From Pseudocitrobacter cyperus (lineage in GTDB: Bacteria; Pseudomonadota; Gammaproteobacteria; Enterobacterales; Enterobacteriaceae): 64,000 nucleotides of DNA. Positions 43,061 through 51,334 of this stretch are shown here, piece by piece; position 1 is the stretch's first letter, and every line of letters starts with the position of its first letter. The DNA lies in contig NZ_JAYMYY010000005.1 in NCBI RefSeq assembly GCF_039889165.1, forward strand, positions 62,001 to 126,000. The letters run 5' to 3'. Both the position numbers and the translations under genes were made by a program. The notes beneath the pieces were generated by a model that saw only the letters and a program-made list of their open reading frames with translations, ran no database searches and had not been told where the DNA came from.

Positions 43061-45067
43061 ATGAATGATTCCACACCTGAAAAAAAGCCCATCCCCAGTC
43101 ATCTGAACAAACCAGTGTTTTACACCTCCGCCCTGTTCATCGTGCTTATTGTGGTATTTGCTGCCGTGTTTCCTGAGGCTGCTGACCGTCATTTGAGCCT
43201 GTTGCAGAATCAGATATTCACGAATGCCAGTTGGTTCTACGTTCTGGCTGTTGCGCTCATCTTGTTGAGTGTGACTTTCCTGGGTCTGTCCCGCTACGGT
43301 GATATCAAGCTGGGGCCAGACCACGCTGAGCCAGATTTTAGCTACCACTCATGGTTCGCCATGCTGTTTTCCGCTGGCATGGGGATAGGCCTTATGTTCT
43401 TTGGTGTTGCTGAACCAGTAATGCACTATCTCTCTCCACCGGTTGGCACACCTGAAACCGTTGAAGCCGCTAAACAGGCTCTCAGGCTAACGTTCTTCCA
43501 CTGGGGGCTTCATGCCTGGGCTATTTATGCCATTGTGGCACTGATTCTCGCGTTCTTTAGTTACCGCCATGGGCTACCTCTGACCCTGCGTTCTGCACTG
43601 TTTCCCATTATCGGCAAGCGGATTTACGGCCCCATAGGGCATGCGGTAGATATTTTTGCTGTTATCGGCACGGTCTTTGGTGTCGCGACGTCTCTGGGAT
43701 ACGGCGTATTGCAGGTCAACGCCGGGCTCAACCATCTGTTTGGTGTGCCAGTTAATGAAACAGTGCAGGTCATACTGATTGTAGTGATTACCGCCCTGGC
43801 GACTATCTCCGTGGTATCCGGCCTGGATAAAGGCATTCGTATTCTTTCTGAGCTGAATCTTGGCCTGGCGGTTTTACTATTGATTCTGGTTTTATTACTG
43901 GGGCCGACAGTGCTGTTACTGAAATCCTTCGTAGAAAATACCGGCGGATATCTCTCCGAACTTGTCAGTAAAACCTTTAACCTTTATGCCTACGAGCCGA
44001 CATCCGGGCATTCCAGCAGCTGGCTGGGTGGCTGGACTTTACTCTACTGGGGGTGGTGGCTGTCCTGGTCGCCATTTGTCGGGATGTTTATTGCCCGCGT
44101 TTCACGGGGGCGTACTATCCGTCAGTTTGTGACTGGTGTTCTGTTTGTTCCGGCCGGTTTTACACTGCTGTGGATGACCGTATTTGGTAACAGCGCTATC
44201 CATCTCATTGCAATGGATGGTGCTCGTGACCTGGCTACTACGGTGCAGAGCGATGTTGCTCTGGCATTGTTTAACTTCCTCGAACATTTTCCGTTTTCAA
44301 CAGTGCTGTCTTTTGTAGCAATGGCCATGGTGGTGATTTTCTTTGTAACATCTGCAGATTCTGGTGCCTTGGTGGTTGATACACTGGCTGCTGGTGGCGC
44401 CAGTAATTCCCCTGTCTGGCAGCGTATCTTCTGGGCGTCCATGATGGGGGTTGTCGCGATTTCACTACTAGTAGCTGGGGGATTAAGTGCGCTTCAGACT
44501 ATGACAATTGCAAGTGCACTTCCATTTTCAATTGTGCTGTTAATCTCAATATACGGGCTTTTAAAGGCCTTAAAGCGAGATTTAACAAAAAAAGAAAGTC
44601 AGAATCTGGCAACTATTGCGCCAACAGCTGCCCGTAACCCAATTCCCTGGCAACGCCGCTTACGTAATATCGCCTACCTGCCCAAACGCTCTCTGGTCAA
44701 ACGTTACATGGATGAAGTAATTTATCCGGCGATGAGTCAGGTAGAAGAAGAGCTTAGAAAACAAGGCACAACCAGCCATATCAGTAACCACGAGGATGAC
44801 CGTATCCGTCTGGAAGTTGACCTTGGTAACGAGCTGAACTTTATCTATGAAGTTCGCCTGAGAGGGTATAACACGCCAGCGTTTGCTCTGGATGGCCTGG
44901 ACAATGACGACCAGAACCAGGAGCACCATAAATACTATCGGGCTGAAGTATACCTGAAAGAAGGTGGACAGAATTATGATGTCATGAGCTGGAACCAGGA
45001 GCAGTTAATACACGACATGCTCGATCAGTATGAGAAACATCTGCACTATCTTTACTTAGTCCGATAA
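43061..45067 (+). CDS. BCCT-family choline/betaine transporter (BetT-like)
   Basis: A 668-residue inner-membrane transporter. Twelve helices (about residues 15-500) precede a long cytoplasmic C-terminal domain ending in DMLDQYEKHLHYLYLVR, as in BetT. The BCCT signature tryptophans are in YWGWWLSWSPFVGMFIARVSRGR. BCCT carriers import choline, glycine betaine or carnitine, and the BetT C-terminal domain senses osmotic stress. No betA/betB genes are in the island, so it probably adds uptake to a host pathway. It is followed by a DUF2254 gene. Confidence 0.9.
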   Translation: MNDSTPEKKPIPSHLNKPVFYTSALFIVLIVVFAAVFPEAADRHLSLLQNQIFTNASWFYVLAVALILLSVTFLGLSRYGDIKLGPDHAEPDFSYHSWFAMLFSAGMGIGLMFFGVAEPVMHYLSPPVGTPETVEAAKQALRLTFFHWGLHAWAIYAIVALILAFFSYRHGLPLTLRSALFPIIGKRIYGPIGHAVDIFAVIGTVFGVATSLGYGVLQVNAGLNHLFGVPVNETVQVILIVVITALATISVVSGLDKGIRILSELNLGLAVLLLILVLLLGPTVLLLKSFVENTGGYLSELVSKTFNLYAYEPTSGHSSSWLGGWTLLYWGWWLSWSPFVGMFIARVSRGRTIRQFVTGVLFVPAGFTLLWMTVFGNSAIHLIAMDGARDLATTVQSDVALALFNFLEHFPFSTVLSFVAMAMVVIFFVTSADSGALVVDTLAAGGASNSPVWQRIFWASMMGVVAISLLVAGGLSALQTMTIASALPFSIVLLISIYGLLKALKRDLTKKESQNLATIAPTAARNPIPWQRRLRNIAYLPKRSLVKRYMDEVIYPAMSQVEEELRKQGTTSHISNHEDDRIRLEVDLGNELNFIYEVRLRGYNTPAFALDGLDNDDQNQEHHKYYRAEVYLKEGGQNYDVMSWNQEQLIHDMLDQYEKHLHYLYLVR

Positions 45068-45074
45068 TCAGTAA

Positions 45075-45100
45075 GCAGACTGCCCGGACAGGCAGTCTGC
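45075..45100. other. Perfect 10-bp hairpin between the transporter and DUF2254 genes
   Basis: GCAGACTGCC cggaca GGCAGTCTGC forms a strong stem with no T-run. It could be a weak terminator or an mRNA stability element in the two-gene unit. Confidence 0.55.
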
Positions 45101-45118
45101 GCCAACGAGGATATGGTA

Positions 45119-46372
45119 ATGCTTTCAAAATGGCAGTGGGTGCTCAAAAAAGTTGTACAGAAATTATGGTTTCGTGCGACTCTTTTTGCCATTGCCGCCA
45201 TAGCAACTGCGCTTGTTTCCATCCTGTTTAAATCTTTTATTCCCGTTTCAGTTTCAGTGAGAATTGGCGCCGAAGCGGTTGACAACATACTGAATATCCT
45301 GGCATCCAGTATGCTGGCGGTCACCACCTTCTCACTTAATATTATGGTTGGGGCTTATAGCTCCGCGACCACCAATGTCAGCCCACGGGCAACTCGCCTG
45401 GTTATTGCCGACGCTACCACGCAAAATGTGCTGGCTACCTTTATTGGTTCATTTTTGTTCAGCCTGGTGGGTATTATCGCACTCAATATGGGAGCCTATG
45501 GTGAACGAGGCCGGGTGATCCTATTTGTTGTTACGCTCGTGGTTATTGCCCTTATTCTTATTACGCTTTTGAGGTGGATCCAACACCTGACTTCTCTGGG
45601 ACGCGTAGGTGAGACGACAGCCCGAGTGGAACAGATCGCCATCGAAGCTTTTGTCCAGCGCGCACAGTCGCCCTGTCTCGGCGGTTTCCCCTGGATTGAA
45701 AATCATATTCAGCCTCAGGGTACCTTTGCTTTGTTTTCAGAACAGATAGGCTATGTGGGGCACATTGATATAGGCAGGCTGGCGTCATTGTTAGAAAATT
45801 CAACGATACAAGTTTATCTTCTGGCTCAACCGGGGAGTTATGTGCATCCCTCAAGGGCGGTGATGTATCTAACGGAACAAATACCTCCGGCAATGGCTGA
45901 AAAAATATTGGCCACTTTGACTATATCTGACGTGCGCTCATTCACTCAGGATCCCCGTTTTTGCCTGAGTGTGCTGGCTGAAATAGCCTGCAGGGCTTTA
46001 TCACCGGCAGTTAATGATCCCGGCACAGCCATTGATGTGACCAGTCGGGTAGTAAGAGTACTGAGTGAATATGCCCGCAATTTACCTCAGACCAGTCAGA
46101 TTCTTTATTCCGCTATCCATGTAGCTCCACTCCAGGTCCATCATCTCATGGAGGATTATTTCTTACCTGTTTCTCGGGATGGTGCATCAACTCCGGAAGT
46201 CCTTATCCGTAACCTTAAATCGCTCGCAATGCTAAGCGATGGCTGGCCTGACATATACAGAGACGCAGCTCGTCAGCAGGCTGCTGCAATCATCGAACGT
46301 CAGAAAATAGTAAACTTAACAGGCTCTGAAAAAGCGCAGATTAGCAGGCTTTATCATGCGCTATTTAGCTGA
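45119..46372 (+). CDS. DUF2254 membrane protein
   Basis: A 417-residue protein with four predicted N-terminal membrane helices (about 20-150) and a soluble C-terminal region, the DUF2254 layout. Its function is unknown. The second ATG (45119) is 8 bases after GAGG and is preferred over 45113. It follows the BCCT gene closely in the same direction, suggesting a shared stress role. Confidence 0.87.
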   Translation: MLSKWQWVLKKVVQKLWFRATLFAIAAIATALVSILFKSFIPVSVSVRIGAEAVDNILNILASSMLAVTTFSLNIMVGAYSSATTNVSPRATRLVIADATTQNVLATFIGSFLFSLVGIIALNMGAYGERGRVILFVVTLVVIALILITLLRWIQHLTSLGRVGETTARVEQIAIEAFVQRAQSPCLGGFPWIENHIQPQGTFALFSEQIGYVGHIDIGRLASLLENSTIQVYLLAQPGSYVHPSRAVMYLTEQIPPAMAEKILATLTISDVRSFTQDPRFCLSVLAEIACRALSPAVNDPGTAIDVTSRVVRVLSEYARNLPQTSQILYSAIHVAPLQVHHLMEDYFLPVSRDGASTPEVLIRNLKSLAMLSDGWPDIYRDAARQQAAAIIERQKIVNLTGSEKAQISRLYHALFS

Positions 46373-46737
46373 ACATTTATCCACACGGGTCATAGGTAGC
46401 CGTCGGTTAAATGGCTTCGCCAAAGCGTCATCATGACCTCTGTCTGTCACCACATCAATAAGCTGATAGCGGATCGCGCAGACATACTAACCGCCCCCCT
46501 CAAATCTCACTGAAAAGCAGCTTTTGAGCAGCTATGCCCCTTGTTCTGTTGCTCTTTGGTTAATATTTACTGGTATTAACCATGTCTTCTATTGATACGG
46601 AGCGGGCAGTCCGTTCCTGGCACAAAGCTGTCGTTGCATTGATCACTTGAATTCGAATCAAAGAGCAGAATACAAAGTAAATCACTTTGAAGACAAAAAA
46701 ATAAATGCATCAAATATTAGCCATCTAAAAATCCAGA
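46373..46737. other. Gene-free region before the IS element
   Basis: About 365 bases between the DUF2254 stop and the IS element. No frame, RNA or repeat is supported. It includes a CCATCTAAAAATCCAGATGG hairpin (46721-46740) at the IS border, which may serve as the terminator for the upstream gene. Confidence 0.4.
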
Positions 46738-46759
46738 TGGCTGAATCGCTACGGATAAT

Positions 46760-47589
46760 CTAGACACTTCTGAGCCGTTGATAATATAGGTTTTCATATT
46801 CAGCCGGTGGCATCTGCTCGCTCGAACCATGCCGACGCTTACTGTTATAAAACATTTCGATATAATCAAAAATATCGCTTCTGGCTTCGTCTCTCGTTCC
46901 GTAGATCCTTTTCTTAATCCGTTCGCGTTTCAGTAGCTGGAAAAAGCTTTCCGCAACCGCGTTGTCATGGCAGTTACCGCGACGACTCATGCTGCCTTCC
47001 AGACCGTGTGATTTCAGGAATGACTGCCACTCATGGCTCGTGTACTGACTGCCCTGATCAGAGTGAACCAGTACCTGCTTTTGAGGATTACGCCTCCACA
47101 CCGCCATAAGTAATGCGTTCAGGACAATCTCTTTTGTCATGCGGGGTTGCATTGACCAGCCGATACTTTTCGGGAGAACAGGTCAACCACCACGGCCAGA
47201 TACAGCCAGCCCTGCCAGGTACGGATATAAGTAATGTCGGTGACCCAGACCTGATTGGCCCGGACAACAGTAAACTGTCGCTGCATGCGGTTAGGGGCAA
47301 CCACTGACGGTCTGCCGGCGATACGACGCGGCGCTTTATAGCCGCGCACGGCTTTAATCCGGTTCAGTTGCATAATACGGCCCACCCGGTTTTTACCGCA
47401 GGTTTCCCCGATTTCGTTCAGGTCGCCATGAACCCGCCGGTAACCGTATACGCCGCCGCTCAGTGAATATGAGTCACGGATAAGCGTCAGCAGACGCTGG
47501 TTGTCTTTATCACGCGCCGAGACCGGGTTATGCAGCCACGCGTAGAACCCGGCCCGGGCGACATTCAGTACCCGACACATCGTCATCAC
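46760..47589 (-). pseudogene. IS3 transposase orfB with a one-base deletion
   Basis: The DDE integrase core is in two frames. The first part (from 47589) ends in LYLAVVVDLFSRKVSAGQCNPA, and the second resumes as MQPRMTKEIVLNAL and carries VLVHSDQGSQYTS and GNCHDNAVAESFF. The usual text after DLFSRKV is IGWSMQPR. A single base is missing near 47164/47165. The DDE residues are all present across the two frames. Confidence 0.85.
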
Positions 47590-47627
47590 ACCCCATACAG
47601 TGCGGTGCTCATTGATAAAGCGGTACT

Positions 47628-47912
47628 TCAGTCGGGCTCCCTTGCAAAGTACCGCGCGGCCTTTTTCAGGATATCCCGTTCTTCTTCGGTACGTTTTAGC
47701 TGCGCCCGTAGTTTCAGGATCTCGCTTTTGGCCTCCAGTAAATCCCGGGCATGCTGTTCGCTGTTATCCGGTTTGATAGCCCGTAGCCACTTGTAAAGGC
47801 TGTGTGCAGAAACGCCCAGACGGTCAGATACTTCGGCAACGGAATAACCGCGTTCCGTTATCTGACGGACGGCCTCTTCCTTAAATTCAGGTGTAAATCG
47901 TGGTGTGCCCAT
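47628..47912 (-). CDS. IS3 transposase orfA
   Basis: A 94-residue helix-turn-helix protein (VAEVSDRLGVSAHSLYKWLRAIK) with a leucine-zipper-like end. It is the DNA-binding subunit encoded upstream of orfB in IS3 elements, where a programmed -1 frameshift normally joins the two. Intact here. Confidence 0.9.
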   Translation of the reverse strand: MGTPRFTPEFKEEAVRQITERGYSVAEVSDRLGVSAHSLYKWLRAIKPDNSEQHARDLLEAKSEILKLRAQLKRTEEERDILKKAARYFAREPD

Positions 47913-48030
47913 ACGCTCCTCCTATGCTCAAACTATAGGGCAGGATCGTCTACCGGGGTGGGGTCAGTCCATAAATGACTCTGAGGTGTCTGTTAAACCC
48001 GTGGCGATTCAGGCTAATATTTTATTATAT

Positions 48031-49239
48031 TTATCCCGCAGCACACCTATTCACGACAGTCTCTTTCATCCTAAGTTCATCAATAAAATCCCCGTACCAC
48101 TGCATCATCTCCCTCCGCCCTTCCATATACTGCGCATGGTTGTAAGTACCACGAATTGCGTTCTTATCTACATGAGCAAGCTGTGTTTCAATCCACGCCG
48201 AGTTAAATCCCTGCTCATGCAAAATGGTACTCATCGTGTGGCGGAATCCGTGCCCGGTAAGCCTTCCTTTATATCCCAGTAGCTCTATCACCTGATTCAC
48301 ACTTTCCTTTGAGATCGGTTTAGTTCGATCATTACGCCCGATAAACACTAATGGATACTGCCCGGTAATTGGTTTAAGCGATTCAAACAGGGCCACTACC
48401 TGGTCCGACATCGGAACAATATGGGGTCGCTTCATTTTCATCACCTCGGCAGGTATTTCCCAGAGTCGTTTTTCAAAATCAATATCTTCCCATCGAGCAA
48501 AACGTAGCTCCTGAGTTCGCACGCCCGTCAACATGATGATCTGTGTTGCTGTTTTCGTGATGACACTACCGGTATAGCCTGAGAGGTCTTTGAGGAAGTG
48601 AGGTAACTCCTCTGCAGAGAGGAAAGGAAAATGAGTTTTCTTTGGAGTTGCGAGGGCAGTGGCAAGATCCGGCGCTGGGTTATATTCGGCCCTGCCTGTG
48701 ACTATTGCGTAGCGAAACACCTCACCACAGCGTTGACGAACCTTGCGCATTTTCTCTAATGCCCCTCGCTTTTCCATGCGACGGAGTGCTTCCAGTAATT
48801 CCATTGGTTTGATTTCAGCAATAGGGCGCTTGCCGATATAGGGGAAGATATCTTTCTCGAAGGTATCGATGATTTCATCGCGATAACGAAGTGACCAGCG
48901 GTCGGCTTTCGACTGATGCCATTCTCGTGCAACAGCCTCAAAAGTGCTTTTCAGACTCATTTTCTGGGCGATTTTCTCTTCTTTCTTCACTTCGCCTGGA
49001 TCGCCCCCAGCAGCTAGGATTTTCCTGGCTTCACTACGTTTTTCACGTGCGTCAGCCAGTGAGATATCAGGGTAGACACCAATGGAAAGCATCTTTTCTT
49101 TACCAGCAAAACGATACTTCATACGCCAGTACTTTGAGCCATTAGTATTAATCAGCAGATACATACCGCTGCCATCAGCTAATTTATAAGGCTTTTCTTT
49201 TGGTTTTGCTGTTTTGACTTTCACGTCGGTCAATGCCAT
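48031..49239 (-). CDS. P4-type tyrosine integrase of the selC island
   Basis: A 402-residue integrase with an N-terminal arm-binding domain (DUF4102) and a C-terminal catalytic domain. The first arginine lies in TGVRTQELRFARW, the H-x-x-R box in LTGHGFRHTMSTIL, and the nucleophile in the GTYNHAQY region. GGAGG five bases before ATG 49239 fixes the start. It lies next to selC and reads away from it, as in P4-like islands, so it should insert and excise the element at the tRNA 3' end. Confidence 0.95.
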   Translation of the reverse strand: MALTDVKVKTAKPKEKPYKLADGSGMYLLINTNGSKYWRMKYRFAGKEKMLSIGVYPDISLADAREKRSEARKILAAGGDPGEVKKEEKIAQKMSLKSTFEAVAREWHQSKADRWSLRYRDEIIDTFEKDIFPYIGKRPIAEIKPMELLEALRRMEKRGALEKMRKVRQRCGEVFRYAIVTGRAEYNPAPDLATALATPKKTHFPFLSAEELPHFLKDLSGYTGSVITKTATQIIMLTGVRTQELRFARWEDIDFEKRLWEIPAEVMKMKRPHIVPMSDQVVALFESLKPITGQYPLVFIGRNDRTKPISKESVNQVIELLGYKGRLTGHGFRHTMSTILHEQGFNSAWIETQLAHVDKNAIRGTYNHAQYMEGRREMMQWYGDFIDELRMKETVVNRCAAG

Positions 49240-49532
49240 CACGTCCTCCAGTTTTTGATGAATTCATTCTCCTGGGGAACTTACGCCAGTAACCTATCTG
49301 ATACCCCACCCCTTGTATAACAAAGATATTGATGAAACCTATTGTTATACATCACATTTTTAACGTTATGGGGGTGCTGAACTTTTGACAGGAAACTAAC
49401 ACCCCCTAATACACCCCCAAAAACTGCATGATGCAGGTTGAAGTCGATTGACCTCAGGATACAAGGAAAGCCTGATATATAAGGGGTTAGAAGGGGTTTA
49501 GTTGACTTAGGGAGAGTCCGGGAGAAGGGAAT

Positions 49533-49627
49533 TGGCGGAAGATCACAGGAGTCGAACCTGCCCGGGACCGCTGGCGGCCCCAACTGGATTTGAAGTCCAG
49601 CCACCTCACCGGAGATGACGATCTTCC
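49533..49627 (-). tRNA. selC: tRNA-Sec (selC)
   Basis: The minus strand reads GGAAGATCGTCATCTCCGGT..., a 95-base tRNA with the anticodon TCA in CTGGACTTCAAATCCAG, the long extra arm and an encoded CCA end. It matches E. coli selC except for a compensated-looking change in the D-arm region. It is required for selenocysteine in formate dehydrogenases. Its 3' end is the integration site of the island, which restores the tRNA sequence. Confidence 0.97.
49534..49554. repeat. tRNA-side attachment repeat of the selC island
   Basis: GATCACAGGAGTCG at 49541-49554 is identical to 34764-34777, with a GGCGGA prefix in both copies. It forms the tRNA-proximal junction of the island. Confidence 0.85.
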
Positions 49628-49928
49628 GCGCCTCGATTGCTACATGGAGGCGGGGCGCATTATAGCTACTTTCAGGCATTTACCACATCTTTTAATGAAC
49701 CTTTTTTAGATCCATTTGGCACGTATCACTCACACATAACATCCTGTCAGAACAAAACCCCATTAAATCCGTAAGTTACACTTCGACACACTGTCGAGGC
49801 CTACCGGGATCACAGAAATTAAGAAACGTAATTTGATAACGAGATATTGGAATACATCTTCTCCGGTGGATGGTTTACAAAAAAGGTAATTGGCACCAGC
49901 GTGATGTCGGCCCAGGGAGGATTTCTGC
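49628..49928. other. Region between selC and yicJ
   Basis: About 300 bases hold the selC promoter (reading left) and the yicJ promoter (reading right). No further gene or RNA is evident. A GGGAGGA ribosome-binding site precedes yicJ. Confidence 0.4.
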
Positions 49929-51323
49929 ATGAAGAGCGAAGTGTTATCCGTCAAAGAGAAGATTGGCTATGGCATGGGCGACGCCGCCAGCCATATCATT
50001 TTTGATAACGTCATGTTGTACATGATGTTTTTTTACACCGATATTTTCGGTATTCCCGCCGGCTTTGTTGGCACCATGTTCCTGCTGGCGCGCGCGCTGG
50101 ATGCCATTTCCGACCCTTGCATGGGCCTGCTGGCCGACCGTACCCGCAGCCGCTGGGGTAAATTCCGCCCGTGGGTGCTGTTTGGCGCGCTGCCGTTTGG
50201 TGTGGTGTGTGTGCTGGCCTACAGCACGCCAGACCTCAGCCTGAACGGTAAAATGATTTATGCCGCCATCACCTACACGCTGTTGACCCTGCTCTATACC
50301 GTGGTGAATATACCTTACTGCGCGCTGGGCGGGGTTATTACCAATGACCCGACGCAACGTATCTCGCTGCAATCCTGGCGCTTTGTGCTGGCGACGGCGG
50401 GCGGCATGCTCTCCACCGTATTGATGATGCCGTTGGTTAATCTGATCGGCGGTGACGATAAAGCGCTGGGCTTTCAGGGCGGGATTGCCGTGCTGTCGGT
50501 GATCGCGTTCCTGATGCTGGCATTCTGTTTCTTTACCACCAAAGAGCGCATTCAGGTGCCGCCGAGCACCACCGGTATGCGTGAAGATCTGCGTGATATC
50601 TGGCGCAACGACCAGTGGCGTATTGTCGGTCTGCTCACCATTCTTAACATCCTCGCCGTCTGCGTGCGCGGTGGCGCGATGATGTATTACGTCACCTGGA
50701 TTATGGGTTCTCCGGCGCTGTTTACCGCATTCCTGACCACCTATTGCGTCGGCAACCTGATTGGTTCCGCGATGGCCAAACCGCTTACCGACTGGAAATG
50801 CAAAGTCAGCGTCTTCTGGTGGACTAACGCCATTCTGGCGGTGCTGAGCCTGACGATGTTCTTTGTGCCGATGAATGCCAGCCTGCTGATGTTTGGCTTT
50901 ATCTTCGTGATTGGTGTCCTGCACCAACTGGTGACGCCGATTCAGTGGGTGATGATGTCCGACACCGTCGATTATGGCGAATGGTGCAACGGCAAACGTC
51001 TCACGGGGATCAGCTTCGCAGGCACCTTGTTCGTGCTGAAGCTGGGCCTGGCATTGGGCGGCGCGATGATTGGCTGGATGCTGGCAGGCGGCGGCTACGA
51101 CGCAGCGGCGAAAGCCCAGAACAGCGCCACCATCAGCATCATTATTGCCCTGTTCACCATTGTTCCTGCGATTTGTTATCTGCTGAGCGCTGTTATTGCG
51201 AAACGTTACTACACCCTGAAAACGCCGTTCCTGCTGAAAATTATGGGCGAACTGGCACAGGGCGCGCGCCGTAACCAGCAGGAATTTGAACCGGTTCCCG
51301 AATATAAATCATCACACAGTTAA
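49929..51323 (+). CDS. yicJ: GPH-family sugar transporter YicJ
   Basis: A 464-residue sodium- or proton-coupled glycoside transporter of the GPH family with 12 helices, close to E. coli YicJ (460). The start MKSEVLSVKEKIGYGMGDAASH is the family N-terminus and GGAGG precedes it. It forms a two-gene operon with yicI (11-base gap), so it most likely imports alpha-xylosides such as isoprimeverose. Confidence 0.95.
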   Translation: MKSEVLSVKEKIGYGMGDAASHIIFDNVMLYMMFFYTDIFGIPAGFVGTMFLLARALDAISDPCMGLLADRTRSRWGKFRPWVLFGALPFGVVCVLAYSTPDLSLNGKMIYAAITYTLLTLLYTVVNIPYCALGGVITNDPTQRISLQSWRFVLATAGGMLSTVLMMPLVNLIGGDDKALGFQGGIAVLSVIAFLMLAFCFFTTKERIQVPPSTTGMREDLRDIWRNDQWRIVGLLTILNILAVCVRGGAMMYYVTWIMGSPALFTAFLTTYCVGNLIGSAMAKPLTDWKCKVSVFWWTNAILAVLSLTMFFVPMNASLLMFGFIFVIGVLHQLVTPIQWVMMSDTVDYGEWCNGKRLTGISFAGTLFVLKLGLALGGAMIGWMLAGGGYDAAAKAQNSATISIIIALFTIVPAICYLLSAVIAKRYYTLKTPFLLKIMGELAQGARRNQQEFEPVPEYKSSHS

Positions 51324-51334
51324 GAGGACGAACT

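Larger units (their letters stand above)
46738..47971 (-). mobile_element. IS3-family insertion sequence (defective)
   Basis: Two overlapping transposase frames (orfA then orfB) lie between imperfect ends. The right end reads TGGACTGACCCCACCC inward and the left TGGCTGAATCGCTACGG inward, so ends are approximate. No clear target-site duplication is seen. The orfB frame is broken by one base, so this copy cannot make an intact transposase. Confidence 0.75.
34764..49554. mobile_element. Genomic island inserted at selC (about 14.8 kb)
   Basis: The segment lies between two copies of the tRNA-Sec 3' end and has a tyrosine integrase gene reading away from the tRNA. It carries typical P4/CP4-57-type cargo (RadC, DUF932, AlpA, Gp2/YfjJ-like). 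Its base composition is visibly more AT-rich than the flanks in the gene-poor middle. selC is a common site for such islands in enterics. No conjugation or phage structural genes are seen, so if mobile it depends on its integrase and perhaps a helper. Confidence 0.88.

Noticed and set aside
49944..50927. Long leftward frame opposite yicJ
   Set aside because: It is a histidine/glutamine-rich shadow of yicJ, typical of antisense frames in GC-rich genes.
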